The notes beneath the pieces were generated by a model. It was not told the origin of the DNA and ran no database searches. It saw only the letters and a program-made list of their open reading frames with translations. From Alloacidobacterium sp963823845 (lineage in GTDB: Bacteria > Acidobacteriota > Terriglobia > Terriglobales > Acidobacteriaceae), in contig CAWGND010000009.1 of assembly GCA_963823845.1 (NCBI GenBank), positions 186,001 to 250,000 of the forward strand: DNA of 64,000 nucleotides, in the 5' to 3' direction. Positions 16,551 through 25,764 of this stretch are shown one piece after another. Numbering within the stretch: position 1 is the stretch's first letter; every line of letters starts with the position of its first letter. The position numbers and the translations under genes are program-made.

Positions 16551-18203
16551 CTACTTTTCCTGCACCTTCACGGCACCACCGTGAGGCTCACCCGTCGCCG
16601 TGTTATTGGCCATGTTGGGATCAGGCGTACTCGCCATGGTGGCCGCATTTTCGGTGATCACCGCCCCTGCGGGCGCGGTCACCTTCACCGTCAACCGCAC
16701 CGTCCATGTGGTATTAAGAGCCATGACGCCGTTTTCGTGGCAGACGATCGGGATCGGCCCGGCTCCCAGGTAGGGCGTATGCGTGCACGCGCCCAGCCCC
16801 GGTGTACCGGAGATGCGGATGTAGTCAAAGACTGTTCCCTCCGGCACCTGCGTGTTCAGCACTTCCTGATCAGCGTTGTTCGGTCCCAGGTTCCATACCG
16901 GGAAGGCATAGGTGATCAAATCGCCCTGATGGACCGTCGTCGTAGTGGGTATTATCCGCAGGAAGAGATCGGCTTCCGCTGGCCCCGGTGCGAATGCGTA
17001 AAGTTGACCCGCAACTGTGTTGACATAAACCACCCCATCGACCACTGCGGGCGAGGACAAAACAGCCGAGCCGGTGTTATCGCTCCACAGCTTGGCGCCG
17101 GTGCTGGCGTTTAAAGCATACATGTTGCCGCCTTCCCCGTTGCCCGCTGTTTCGTAGCTTCCGACATAGACCACTCCATTCGCCACAGCGGGCGAGGAAC
17201 GCACACCCAAATCGGTGGTAAAGCTCCACAGTTTGGCGCCAGTGCTGGCGTTCAGCGCGTACAGGTTTCCGTCGTCCGAGCCGATATAAATCACACCATT
17301 CGCCACAGCGGGCGAGGATTCTGTGCCACTACCGGCCACGCCCTCAAAGCTCCACAGCATGGCACCGGTGCTGGCGTTCAGCGCGTACACGATGTTTTCG
17401 CCCGAGGCGATATATACCATCCCATTCGCCACGGCTGGTGAAGACCCAATGCTCGTTCCGGTATTAAAGCTCCACAACTCGGTGCCCGTGTTGGCATTCA
17501 GTGCATACACGTTGCCGTCGTTCGAGCCGATATAGACCACCCCATTCGCCACTGCGGGTGAGGAAAACACATCTCCAGCGGCAGAACTCCACAGTTCGGC
17601 GCCGGTAGTGGCGTTCAGCGCATACAGCTTGCCGAAGCCCGAGTCCGGGCCGATATAAACCACTCCATTTACCACTGCGGGCGAGGAAAGTACTTCGTCC
17701 CCGGTGGCAAAACTCCACAGCTTGGCGCCGGTGCTGGCGTTCAGCGCGTACAGGTTGCCATCGACTGAGCCAATATAAACCACTCCGTTCGCCACTGCGG
17801 GCGAGGAAACCACTTGGCCGCCTGTCGTAAAGCTCCACAACTTGGCGCGGGTAGTGGCGTTCAGCGCATACACGTTGCCGTCGTCCGAGCCGACATAGAC
17901 CACCCCATTTGCCACTGCGGGTGAGGACGAAGTTCCTAAAGAGGGGCTGCTGCCGATATCGAAGCTCCACTTCAACTCCAGCGTCCCAGCATTGCCGACG
18001 CCAATCGTCGTCTCATACGGGTTCCAGCGTTGCATGTTGTCTCGGTGGAACTGGGTCCAGTCCGCGGGTGAGGGGTTGGAGGTCTGAGCGTACGCAGGCG
18101 TGGTGGCCACAGCCAGCATCAGCCACAGTGGCGTGATGGCAAGCATCAAGCCCACAATCCTGAAGGAAGCAGTTTGCTTCCTGTTGACGCGGAGAGATTT
18201 CAT
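16551..18203 (-). CDS. Propeller array unit G: secreted 8-bladed PQQ-like protein with DUF11-like tail
   Basis: This is the first unit in transcription order: 550 residues from ATG 18203 (MKSLRVNRKQTASFRIV). The open frame reaches further upstream but runs through the leader. The signal peptide ends TPAYAQ, followed by SPADWTQFHRDNMQRWNPYE and eight highly regular blades (for example VVSSPAVANGVVYIGSVDG then NLYALNASTGAKLWSF). The DUF11-like tail (ADLFLRIIPTTTTVHQGDL onward) ends MANNTATGEPHGGAVKVQEK: the terminal VSITVQ of the other units is shifted into a different ending near 16590. This suggests a small indel at the extreme 3' end that changes the last ~13 residues. Confidence 0.88.
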   Translation of the reverse strand: MKSLRVNRKQTASFRIVGLMLAITPLWLMLAVATTPAYAQTSNPSPADWTQFHRDNMQRWNPYETTIGVGNAGTLELKWSFDIGSSPSLGTSSSPAVANGVVYVGSDDGNVYALNATTRAKLWSFTTGGQVVSSPAVANGVVYIGSVDGNLYALNASTGAKLWSFATGDEVLSSPAVVNGVVYIGPDSGFGKLYALNATTGAELWSSAAGDVFSSPAVANGVVYIGSNDGNVYALNANTGTELWSFNTGTSIGSSPAVANGMVYIASGENIVYALNASTGAMLWSFEGVAGSGTESSPAVANGVIYIGSDDGNLYALNASTGAKLWSFTTDLGVRSSPAVANGVVYVGSYETAGNGEGGNMYALNASTGAKLWSDNTGSAVLSSPAVVDGVVYVNTVAGQLYAFAPGPAEADLFLRIIPTTTTVHQGDLITYAFPVWNLGPNNADQEVLNTQVPEGTVFDYIRISGTPGLGACTHTPYLGAGPIPIVCHENGVMALNTTWTVRLTVKVTAPAGAVITENAATMASTPDPNMANNTATGEPHGGAVKVQEK

Positions 18204-18566
18204 GGCACAGCCTCGCAGAGTTCTTACATCTGTAGAGAGCCGAGGCGTCGCACAGGAGGAGGCGTTGGGTTGTGGCCTCGCGAGGGAGTGAGCAGAGCCG
18301 ACGTCGGTGTTCCGGTTTCGGTGCACCCAATGCCGAGGATCATACTCTTTGCGTGCGGACCTCGCCCGTTTTTTTCCGTGAAATCCGCGATCCTTTTTCA
18401 CTAGCCGCAGTTCACTCACTAGCGAGGGGCTCGACGCCGGAGACCCGGCAGTGCTGCTGCTAGACACCAACTGCTTTCTAAAGCCTAAGAGGCTCGATCC
18501 CCAATCGCTATGGAGTATTGACTGCCCGGCTCGATCCCGGGTGTTGATTCGGGGAGTGGATGCGAT
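18204..18566. other. Gap upstream of the propeller array, 363 bp
   Basis: Apart from the unit G leader at 18297-18351, nothing coding is seen. A stretch near 18515-18555 with GCCCGGCTCGATCCCGGG looks superficially like a tRNA T-arm, but no acceptor or anticodon arm could be built around it. Confidence 0.5.
18297..18351 (-). promoter_or_regulatory. Array leader box of unit G
   Basis: The -10-like TATGAT lies on the minus strand at 18344-18339. An inverted repeat occupies 18306-18327 with arms GGTG/CACC. Compared with units A, B and F, a C-G pair has become T-A on both sides, a compensatory change. The predicted 5' UTR is about 130 nt. Confidence 0.6.
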
Positions 18567-20108
18567 CTAAAGGGATCGCAGGAAGTTCAGCAGGTCCTGT
18601 TGTTGACTGGGCGTGAGCTGGTTGAAGTTCGCGACGACTTCGCTGGCCTCAGAGCCCGAGCTCGAATGCTGCTGGATCGCTTCGAGGAGGTCGGAGGTGC
18701 GGCCATCGTGCAGGAAGAAGATGCGCTGTCCCAAGCCCCAAAGAGGCGCGGTGCGGAATTCGTTGGGACCGGCGCCGCCCTGAGAGACGCCATCCGCCAG
18801 AGTGCTGCCCATGTTGTGAACCAGCAGATCGGAGAAGAGGTTGGCGTTCGCGCGGTTGAGGGCGGGCACGACACTGGAGGTCCCCGTGGTCATGACCGGG
18901 GTATGGCATAAGCTGCACCCGACGTTGTTGAAGTCGCGATTGCCGTTGGCAATGGACCACCGAGAAGGATTGCCGGGGATACCGGTGGTGGAAGTCAGCG
19001 GGGGCGCGAGCAGGCGCATGAACATTGCGAACAGCACGACATCGGACGGGACCTGGGCGTTCCGGGCAGCCGAGTCCGAGTTGGGAGACACGAGGAAGTT
19101 GGTCGCGTCTTCGGGTGTGGGATTGAATTTGCAGGGTGTGGGGAGTCCGGACAGAAGCTCTTCGTCGGGGCTGGGGCGCTCGTTCGGGAAGAGCTCGTTG
19201 GTAACGCCCATTTCCACGTTGTAGGCTTCGCCGGCGAACATCTCGAGCGATTTGTTCTGGGCCTTCCAGCCAAAGCGCGCGATGGTGCCGTCATTGCCAC
19301 TGTGATTAGGGTGACCGGCGATTCCGAGGGCCGCTTTCTGCGACACGTTCTGCTGCATGTTGCTCAGGATGGTTTCATCGGGGATGTTTTCGATCAAGCC
19401 GGCGCCGAAGATGGGAGTAGGAATACGGAAGATCACGTTCCCGAGGGCGAGGTTCTGCGCGAAGGCCGGCTGCGCGAGCGTGCAACCAGCGGCGTCTGAG
19501 CGTCCTTGGATGGTAAACAAGTCATGAACGCCGCCGTCGGGGGTGGAGCTTACGGTGCCGTTGGAATTCAGGAGGTTGACGAAGCGGGCTTCGCGCGCCG
19601 GGCCATCGGGCGTGATGAAAGACGGGAGAGTGTTGGTTGCGCCGTCGAGAGCGTAGACCAGGGTTTCGGGATTGGGTCCGACAAATGGGTAGACAGAGGC
19701 GCTCGGGCTCGACCCGCCGATGTTCGGTTGAGAATGGCAGCCCGAACACTGGTTCGTGTTGAAGCGAGGCCCGAGGCCGTTGTTGGTTCCTCCGCGGACG
19801 ACTTCGATGTTCGCGAACCGCCCCTGGCCGTTGGTGAAGAACTCAGAGGCGCCGGGAGTTTGCGAAAGATTTGCCAGCGGCTGGCCGGCATCCACCGCGT
19901 CGGTACGCACGCCGGGGTCATGTGCAGATTGAAATCCAGAGGGAGCTGCCTGTCCTTCCGCCTCCACATACTCGATTGTGGCCGGCGTCAACAATGTGAA
20001 TGTCAGGACCGACATGACGAGTCTGAGGGTCCTCGCTGAAAACTTCAGTTGCAGCGAACGAACGGTTTGCCGGACTTTCATACGCAGGATGACGGGGAGG
20101 GTTTTCAT
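18567..20108 (-). CDS. Di-haem oxidoreductase / cytochrome c peroxidase-like exported protein
   Basis: The product is 513 residues from ATG 20108 (GAGGAT ribosome site). A long, Arg-rich N-terminus leads into a hydrophobic export segment (about 25-50). Two haem c attachment sites are visible: CSGCH at residues 121-125 and CSLCH at 398-402. The spacing and order fit the di-haem 'thiol oxidoreductase'/putative peroxidase family (DHOR) rather than classic CcpA. The region SGNDGTIARFGWKAQNKSLE is typical of that family. It probably works in the periplasm. It stands alone between the propeller array and an AraC regulator on the same strand. The natural reductant is unknown. Confidence 0.83.
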   Translation of the reverse strand: MKTLPVILRMKVRQTVRSLQLKFSARTLRLVMSVLTFTLLTPATIEYVEAEGQAAPSGFQSAHDPGVRTDAVDAGQPLANLSQTPGASEFFTNGQGRFANIEVVRGGTNNGLGPRFNTNQCSGCHSQPNIGGSSPSASVYPFVGPNPETLVYALDGATNTLPSFITPDGPAREARFVNLLNSNGTVSSTPDGGVHDLFTIQGRSDAAGCTLAQPAFAQNLALGNVIFRIPTPIFGAGLIENIPDETILSNMQQNVSQKAALGIAGHPNHSGNDGTIARFGWKAQNKSLEMFAGEAYNVEMGVTNELFPNERPSPDEELLSGLPTPCKFNPTPEDATNFLVSPNSDSAARNAQVPSDVVLFAMFMRLLAPPLTSTTGIPGNPSRWSIANGNRDFNNVGCSLCHTPVMTTGTSSVVPALNRANANLFSDLLVHNMGSTLADGVSQGGAGPNEFRTAPLWGLGQRIFFLHDGRTSDLLEAIQQHSSSGSEASEVVANFNQLTPSQQQDLLNFLRSL

Positions 20109-20388
20109 CGTGGGGTATCCTCTGCACTGTGGAGCGTGCGCTCTGTGATCGGCTTGCGCTTCGGGATTGTCGTTTGCGCGCACATGTCTGAATTCGTCTC
20201 AAGACGAGCGTCTCCTTGAAGAAGAAACGTGCGCGGAAGCAATTTGTAGAGCAATCTCTGGATGGGAATCGTAAAGCGGGTGCATTCGCGAGGCAATCGT
20301 CAAACGGTGGCGTATGTGGTCGTTCTGTGGCGGGAGTTGATGGTGCTTGTGAGCGTAAGTAGCGGATGTTGATCTTCAGTAGCGGGAG

Positions 20389-20730
20389 TTATTCATGGTC
20401 ATCTGAAGAAGGCCGCTCGCGGTCTCTGAAGTTCGTCGGAGCGTCGCCGTATATTTTCTTGAAGTCGCGGCTGAAGTGACTTCTGTCGCCAACGCCAAGG
20501 CTGGCAGCAATCTCCTTGACGCTGAGGAAGGATCCGTTGAGAAGGGCTTCAGCATGTCTCATTCTGAGATAGCGCACGTACTGCTTGGGCGAGAGCGAAG
20601 TCTCCGTCTTGAATAAGCGGATAAAGTGGCCGGTGGAAAGTCGGACCTGTTGTGCTAGTTCGTGCACCGGGACGTTTCGCTGCATCTCTTTGTGAATGGT
20701 TTCGATTGCGGCCTCGATTCGCCGGTCCAT
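20389..20730 (-). CDS. Short AraC-family transcriptional regulator
   Basis: The product is 113 residues, essentially only the DNA-binding domain. It has two helix-turn-helix units: VPVHELAQQVRLSTGHFIRLF (about 20-40) and the conserved VKEIAASLGVGDRSHFSRDFKKIYG (about 70-95). There is no sensor domain, as in SoxS/MarA-type regulators, so activity would depend on expression level or a partner. It lies about 280 bp upstream of the di-haem protein gene on the same strand, making that gene a plausible target (inference). Confidence 0.85.
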   Translation of the reverse strand: MDRRIEAAIETIHKEMQRNVPVHELAQQVRLSTGHFIRLFKTETSLSPKQYVRYLRMRHAEALLNGSFLSVKEIAASLGVGDRSHFSRDFKKIYGDAPTNFRDRERPSSDDHE

Positions 20731-21086
20731 ATCACGCTCCTTTTGTGGTCAGCCAATGACTGGCTGGAATCAGTTACAGAACAGAGACCACAGCAGGTAT
20801 GGAGCACTGGAAGTCGAACATCGCCAGGGCAATCGGAGAGCGGAGCAAAGCGGAGACGGCTTTGCCGCCGCGCACATGTGTCAGACCGCTCCGAGGCGCC
20901 CTCAAGAAACTCGGGTCGGGCTGATATCAATCTTTAAGTTGGCAGAAGAAGCGCACGAAAGATTGCACGAACCTTCGCGCGAAAACGGCAGGGGAATCAG
21001 AATGCCCCTAAATCTTCATCTGCAAATCCTGCAGCAACAAGGCTAATCTGTCAATCGAATTTAGAGAATAACGGGTGGCTGGCGGC
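20731..21086. other. Intergenic region, 356 bp, no gene seen
   Basis: The stretch between the AraC gene and the pseudo-receiver/HATPase gene. Both flanking genes are on the minus strand, so it should contain the AraC promoter. Overlapping short ORFs on the plus strand look like chance. Confidence 0.45.
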
Positions 21087-21917
21087 TCAATCCAGATACT
21101 TGATGAGTACGGCCTCGTTTCCGATCTCACTGTAGATCAACTCATCGACGGTGCCGGCGGCCAGAAGAAGGCCGTATCCCCCGGCGCGCATTCCTGCTTC
21201 TTCTCGCTGCGCCATGTGGGCGGCGGGATCAGACGGATTTCCGATGGCCGCATGGGTAACCGCTTCCGGGCGGAAACCAGCCCCCGGGTCACGGACGTAA
21301 AACACCATCGCTCGTTTCGTGCGAACGGCGGTGACCTCGACCACTTGCTCGGGATTAAACGCCGCTCCATGCTCCATGGCGTTCAGCAGAATCTCCCGCA
21401 ACGCCTGCAGTATTCCCTGCTGCGTGTCCTCAGGCAGTTGAGAGCCAAGCTCTCTCGCGAAGGTCAGGAGTCGCTCTGCCGTGATGATGCGACAATTTAC
21501 TCGTACCGACACCCACCCGGGCCGGGCCGATAGAATCTGCAGATCGTTTCGCCATTGACTGTCGGATGCAGCGGCACGGGCCAGGTTCGCGATCTCGCCC
21601 GGTTCAAAGGGAGGCGAGAAGCAGGCAAACACCCGGGCGCGCAGAGCGGCAATCACTTCCTCCGGAGTGCTGCTGCGAGCCAGGACGATGCACTTTACCC
21701 CGGGCCTGATGCCGCGCATCTCTTCGAGCAGCGCCAGGTCTTCATCGACACAACTCTCGGGATTGGTAATGACGACCCCGAATGCCCGCATGCGCAATTT
21801 TTGTAGCGTGTCGGCGTGGCCGGCTGAGTACTCGATCGGGAAATCGGCGGCCTGGAGGGCACTGCCAATCGCGCGGCCCACTTCGGTTTCATCTCCGATG
21901 ACCAGAACTCTGCTCAT
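21087..21917 (-). CDS. Pseudo-receiver plus HATPase (anti-sigma-kinase-like) protein
   Basis: The product is 276 residues from ATG 21917, chosen because GGAGCG sits just upstream; an in-frame ATG at 21941 is less likely. Residues 1-115 have a receiver fold (MSRVLVIGDE, then IRPGVKCIVLARSSTPEEVI). The phospho-acceptor Asp position reads VVITNP, so it is Asn and not phosphorylatable. Residues about 140-276 form a GHKL ATPase with an N box (REILLNAMEHG), a G1 box (DPGAGF) and a G2 box (GGYGLLLAAG), closest to RsbW/SpoIIAB-type domains with no histidine phosphorylation site. A role in partner-switch signalling is an inference. Confidence 0.8.
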   Translation of the reverse strand: MSRVLVIGDETEVGRAIGSALQAADFPIEYSAGHADTLQKLRMRAFGVVITNPESCVDEDLALLEEMRGIRPGVKCIVLARSSTPEEVIAALRARVFACFSPPFEPGEIANLARAAASDSQWRNDLQILSARPGWVSVRVNCRIITAERLLTFARELGSQLPEDTQQGILQALREILLNAMEHGAAFNPEQVVEVTAVRTKRAMVFYVRDPGAGFRPEAVTHAAIGNPSDPAAHMAQREEAGMRAGGYGLLLAAGTVDELIYSEIGNEAVLIKYLD

Positions 21918-22026
21918 AGTGCGCTCCGAGGTGATGAACAAAGCAATTCTAGCGGAGAACCTACCCGGACAGCGAACGGATCATCATCCCGTCATTCGGG
22001 AGACAGAATCCCGCATTCATTAAAAA

Positions 22027-22054
22027 GGCGGGCCGCTCGAATGAGCGACCCGCC
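22027..22054 (-). terminator. Intrinsic terminator of the S53 peptidase gene
   Basis: GGCGGGCCGCTC pairs with GAGCGACCCGCC (one mismatch) around a GAAT loop. The A-run at 22022-22026 becomes a U-tail on the minus strand. It lies just past the stop at 22076. Confidence 0.8.
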
Positions 22055-22075
22055 GAGGTGATACACATTTGCAAT

Positions 22076-24181
22076 TTACTTGACCGCTTTCACAACCTGA
22101 TTGATGAAGGGCATGCCATTCGGCGTGCCCAGTCCGGTGACGTTATCCCAGCCGCGAGTTGTGGCAAGTGACGTGTCTGTCCCGAAGGAAAGCACAAACC
22201 AGCCAGTCGATGAGGGATCCTGGAACAACCCGCTCACGAATCGCTTCGTGGGTGCCTGAGGCCCTGCCAGAAGTGGCGCACTTTCGAAGACGGGAGGATT
22301 CGGCGGATTGAAAATTGTCCCTGACACATTCAGTAAGGTATCCACTGCCGTTACGTTTACATCCGTGATCGCGTTGTCGGGCAGTTTATAGAGAATTGGT
22401 GCAGCGTTTCCCAAAGGTCCTAAGCCCTCGTTCGCGGCGGCCTGGTTCGCGATCGACCAGAAGGCGGAGAACATCGGGGTGGATAGGCTCGTGCCCCCGA
22501 AGACCTCAACAAACACATCGTCGCCGGGAACGCTGGTGGGCGTGACGATAATTTCATTTCCGGTGAATGGGTCCGCATTCATCGAAATATCCGGCACCTG
22601 GCGGAACTTGACACCGCCGGTCGTGTTCCCTTTCTGGTATTTGGGTTTGGCGTAGACAACGCTGGTTCCGCCTCCGGATCCGCCCTGAAAGCCGAAGAAT
22701 TGAGCGGGAACGGTTGGCGGGTTCGGAGTGGGTCCAGCGATTTCCGAAGCGTTGTTGCCCCATCCGGTTTGCAATTCGATGTTGTTCTTGGAGTCCAGGA
22801 AGGTACTGGTTCCGCCAACCCCCGTCGCGAACGGGGTAGCGGCGTTTGCCGTGACAGACACTGCAGGAACTCCATTCGCGGTGTCCTCGTCAAGAAAGTC
22901 GCCCGAATCTCCACTGGAAATGTTGTGAGAAATTCCTAAAGCGGCGGCAATCTCTGAAATACCGTTCTCGACCACGAGCTCCGCTGGGTCTTCTTGTTGT
23001 AAGAGGATCTCCGGAGCCCCGAAACTGTTCGAGAGCACGGTGCCAAGTTGATTCTGGATGGCAAAAAGGTTGGCAATATCGAGGTTGGTAAATTCGTTGT
23101 CTATCCCGAGGACCAGGGCGATATTGGCGCCCGGGGCAATCGCGTGCGCCCATTCAACGTCGAGCGTGGTTTCAAATTGCCAGTTCCCGGCGATGCAACC
23201 GTTGGTGCTGGTGCAGGTCGCAGAGCCATTGGGCTTATAGATTGTGAAATTCGACGACGTGAGCGGGGGCAATCCGTTAAGTTGAGAGAACAGGTTTGCG
23301 TCGTCCAGAATCGTATTCGAGCCAAAGGCATCGACGATCACAATGGTCTGGCCGGTCCCATCGAGGCCATTTTTATAGACCTTATTCAGGCCGTACGCTT
23401 TCTGCATTTCGGCTGCATCGTAGCCGCACGGCGGCAGATCTGGTGGGTTCATGTTAGTGATGTCCGCTCCATAGCGGTTGCCGGCGTAGATTGCCTTCGG
23501 CGCCTTTCCCCCCGTCGTGAAGGTCACTTGCTCAGGCGGCCGGAGACATTCTCCGCTAAAGAACAGGCCATTGGCCCCCGCGGCTGAAGGTGAAACGCCG
23601 GCATAGGGGATGCGGGTTTTCGGATTTACGGATGGGCTCACATTCGCGCGATAGGTGAGGTCGCTCAATCCCTGAACCGTCGATATGACTGCGCTTGCAG
23701 CCGGCTCTGCAATGGAAGGCGTGGATACATTTGTGTGGTGCATCACACCGTTGACCATGACGCGATTGATCTTGGTGTTAAATGCCGTCTGTGCGTCCCC
23801 AACGCGCCCTTGCGCCACGATGAAGTGGTTGTTCTTGTCAATCGAGGTAACCTTCATATTGTGTGCGGCGAGGAATTTGCTAACAGTGGCGGTGTCCTTG
23901 GCCGTTGGAGCGAATTGGGTTTTAAAGTCCTTCATCGTTAGAAACTTGTGATAGTTCGGTGAGCTCTTGTCATACATTTGTTCGACCGCAGTGTCCAAGG
24001 CTGCCTTGTTGTGCAGGTTTAACCAAACGGTCACTGAAATTGGCTTTGACTGATCTTCCGGGCCCAGATTCTTCGTCACCTCTGGGGTGGCGGCGAATGC
24101 GGAACTTACGATTAAGGCAAGAGCTCCCAGCGACAGGGAAACTCCGATTCCAATCTGCGACAGACGTCTACTAAGGGGCAT
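22076..24181 (-). CDS. Secreted S53 (sedolisin/kumamolisin-type) acid peptidase with pro-domain
   Basis: The product is 701 residues. There is a signal peptide (1-30), then a pro-kumamolisin activation domain (about 35-190; SPNYHKFLTMKDFKTQFAPT is characteristic), then the peptidase domain. The sedolisin triad is visible: E337 and D341 in QFETTLDVEW and S565 in GGTSLSTP, with the oxyanion Asp D425 in SGDSGDF. Such enzymes cleave proteins at acid pH after self-removal of the pro-domain. All key residues are present, so it should be active. AGGAG precedes the ATG. The gene stands alone with its own terminator, which fits soil acidophile physiology. Confidence 0.94.
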   Translation of the reverse strand: MPLSRRLSQIGIGVSLSLGALALIVSSAFAATPEVTKNLGPEDQSKPISVTVWLNLHNKAALDTAVEQMYDKSSPNYHKFLTMKDFKTQFAPTAKDTATVSKFLAAHNMKVTSIDKNNHFIVAQGRVGDAQTAFNTKINRVMVNGVMHHTNVSTPSIAEPAASAVISTVQGLSDLTYRANVSPSVNPKTRIPYAGVSPSAAGANGLFFSGECLRPPEQVTFTTGGKAPKAIYAGNRYGADITNMNPPDLPPCGYDAAEMQKAYGLNKVYKNGLDGTGQTIVIVDAFGSNTILDDANLFSQLNGLPPLTSSNFTIYKPNGSATCTSTNGCIAGNWQFETTLDVEWAHAIAPGANIALVLGIDNEFTNLDIANLFAIQNQLGTVLSNSFGAPEILLQQEDPAELVVENGISEIAAALGISHNISSGDSGDFLDEDTANGVPAVSVTANAATPFATGVGGTSTFLDSKNNIELQTGWGNNASEIAGPTPNPPTVPAQFFGFQGGSGGGTSVVYAKPKYQKGNTTGGVKFRQVPDISMNADPFTGNEIIVTPTSVPGDDVFVEVFGGTSLSTPMFSAFWSIANQAAANEGLGPLGNAAPILYKLPDNAITDVNVTAVDTLLNVSGTIFNPPNPPVFESAPLLAGPQAPTKRFVSGLFQDPSSTGWFVLSFGTDTSLATTRGWDNVTGLGTPNGMPFINQVVKAVK

Positions 24182-24420
24182 TTGTTACTCCTCGGCGCTC
24201 TTCTATTTCGGTAGGGGGATGCAACACAATTTGGCCCACAACGCTGCGTTAAGCAACGAAACATTGTCCACGCAATAATGCCCGATGGGAAATTTCTGTC
24301 AAGAACTCATTTTCATGGCACGAAGTACTTGCTACAGCGGTGAGACCCGGCTGTTTTCAGCCGGTGTAACTAGGGCGTGTTCACACTAATTAGATTGTCA
24401 GCCTCATTGCACAATGAGAC

Positions 24421-25608
24421 ATGACCTCAGCCGTGTTCCCGGCGTCAGCGCGTAGTTGGACGCGACTCGACGGGGTTGATCTACTTCGATCGATCGCAGC
24501 CTTTTTCGTTTTGATGAACCACGTCAACATGCGTCTTCGCTTTGCTGGGGTGCCATACACCCAAAGCCTGCCGGACCAGCTTGTGCACTCGCTCGTCTGG
24601 AACGGCCAGTTCGGCGTTCAGATATTCTTCGCGGTTTCCGGCTTTCTAATCACATCAACGACGCTTCGCCGGTAGGGCGCTCTCTCAAAGGTCAGCGTGC
24701 GGGATTTCTACCTACTACGCTTTGCTCGTATCGCGCCGCTGCTCCTGTTGCTGCTGGCCGTGCTGAGCACCCTTCATGCGGCACGCGTGGAACATTTTGT
24801 TGTCTCAGCGGAAACGGGCGGTCTGGGACGGGCGCTGGTTGCAGTGCTTACTTTCCATGTAAATGTCCTGGAGGCCCGGCGCGGCTATCTGCCGGGCAAC
24901 TGGGATATCCTTTGGTCGCTCTCAGTGGAGGAGATGTTTTATCTGTTTTTTCCTCTCGCCTGCCGCTTGCTCGGGCGAGGGAAGCTGATGATTGTTCTGT
25001 TGCTTTCGTTTGTAGTATTAGGGCCGTTCGCACGCACGGTTCTCGCGAATGGCAATGGGGTGTGGCGGGAGTATTCCTATCTGGGAGGGATGGACGCGAT
25101 CGCTCTGGGCTGTCTTACGGCACTCTTCACCGCAAGACGTCACGTTTCGCGCACTGTCCTCTCTACGCTTGGCGGACTTGGTTCGGCACTGCTCGTCTTC
25201 ATACTTGGATTTTCTCTCCGGGCTAATGCGTGGGGGCTTGGACGTAGCGGACTGGATATGACGATTCTCGCTGTTGGCACCTGCATGGTGATTGATGCGG
25301 TTGCGCAGACGAACTGGAGGAGTCCGCGAATTCTTAGCCCGTTTCTCAAGCTGGGCCAGCGCAGCTATGAAGTCTACCTGACGCATATGTTCATCGTCTT
25401 CGCTCTCTCTTCCGTCTTTGTAATGGCGGCTAAACAGATGAAGACTGTGCCGGTGCTTTTTGTCGCCGTCATTTTTGTCTCGGGCCTGTTGGGCGAACTG
25501 GTGGCGCGATTCTACTCGGAGCCGATGAATCGCTGGCTTCGCAAGCGCTGGGGAGAAGGACCGAAGAGGCTAGGCTCGGTGATCGAAACCTCCCCGGCCA
25601 ATCCTTGA
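24421..25608 (+). pseudogene. Acyltransferase family 3 (OafA/YrhL type) with an in-frame amber codon
   Basis: The N-terminal part (DGVDLLRSIAAFFVLMNHVNM, then FGVQIFFAVSGFLIT) carries the family's conserved Arg and His. Translation stops at a TAG at 24673. The same frame continues at once as GALSKVSVRDFYLLRFARIAP and on to 25608 with all remaining membrane helices. A one-base change TGG to TAG explains it, with no frameshift. Intact length would be about 395 residues with 10 or so membrane helices, O-acylating surface sugars. It could be a young pseudogene, a sequencing error or a readthrough case. A restart at GTG 24697 would lack the catalytic His and is unlikely to work. Confidence 0.8.
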
Positions 25609-25764
25609 CTTCATTTTCACGATCTATTGAACCATTTGCTGGTTGTGCCTGCGGGTGATCGGGACTAGGATCATCGGCGGCCTGCACTCGCCGCGAAAAT
25701 CGTACTGTTCCGTGCTCTCGAATCATTAGGCCCAAATCCCAAGTCCCAGCTATGGAGAGAATCA

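Noticed and set aside
8369..18203. Regular ~115-bp repeats that look like a CRISPR or satellite array
   Set aside because: The repeats translate in frame as propeller blades (SSPAVANGVVYIG...) and vary throughout; there are no constant repeats with unique spacers and no cas genes.
18510..18560. Possible tRNA or tRNA fragment upstream of the array
   Set aside because: A GATCCCGGG-like T-arm resemblance exists, but no acceptor stem or anticodon arm can be drawn.
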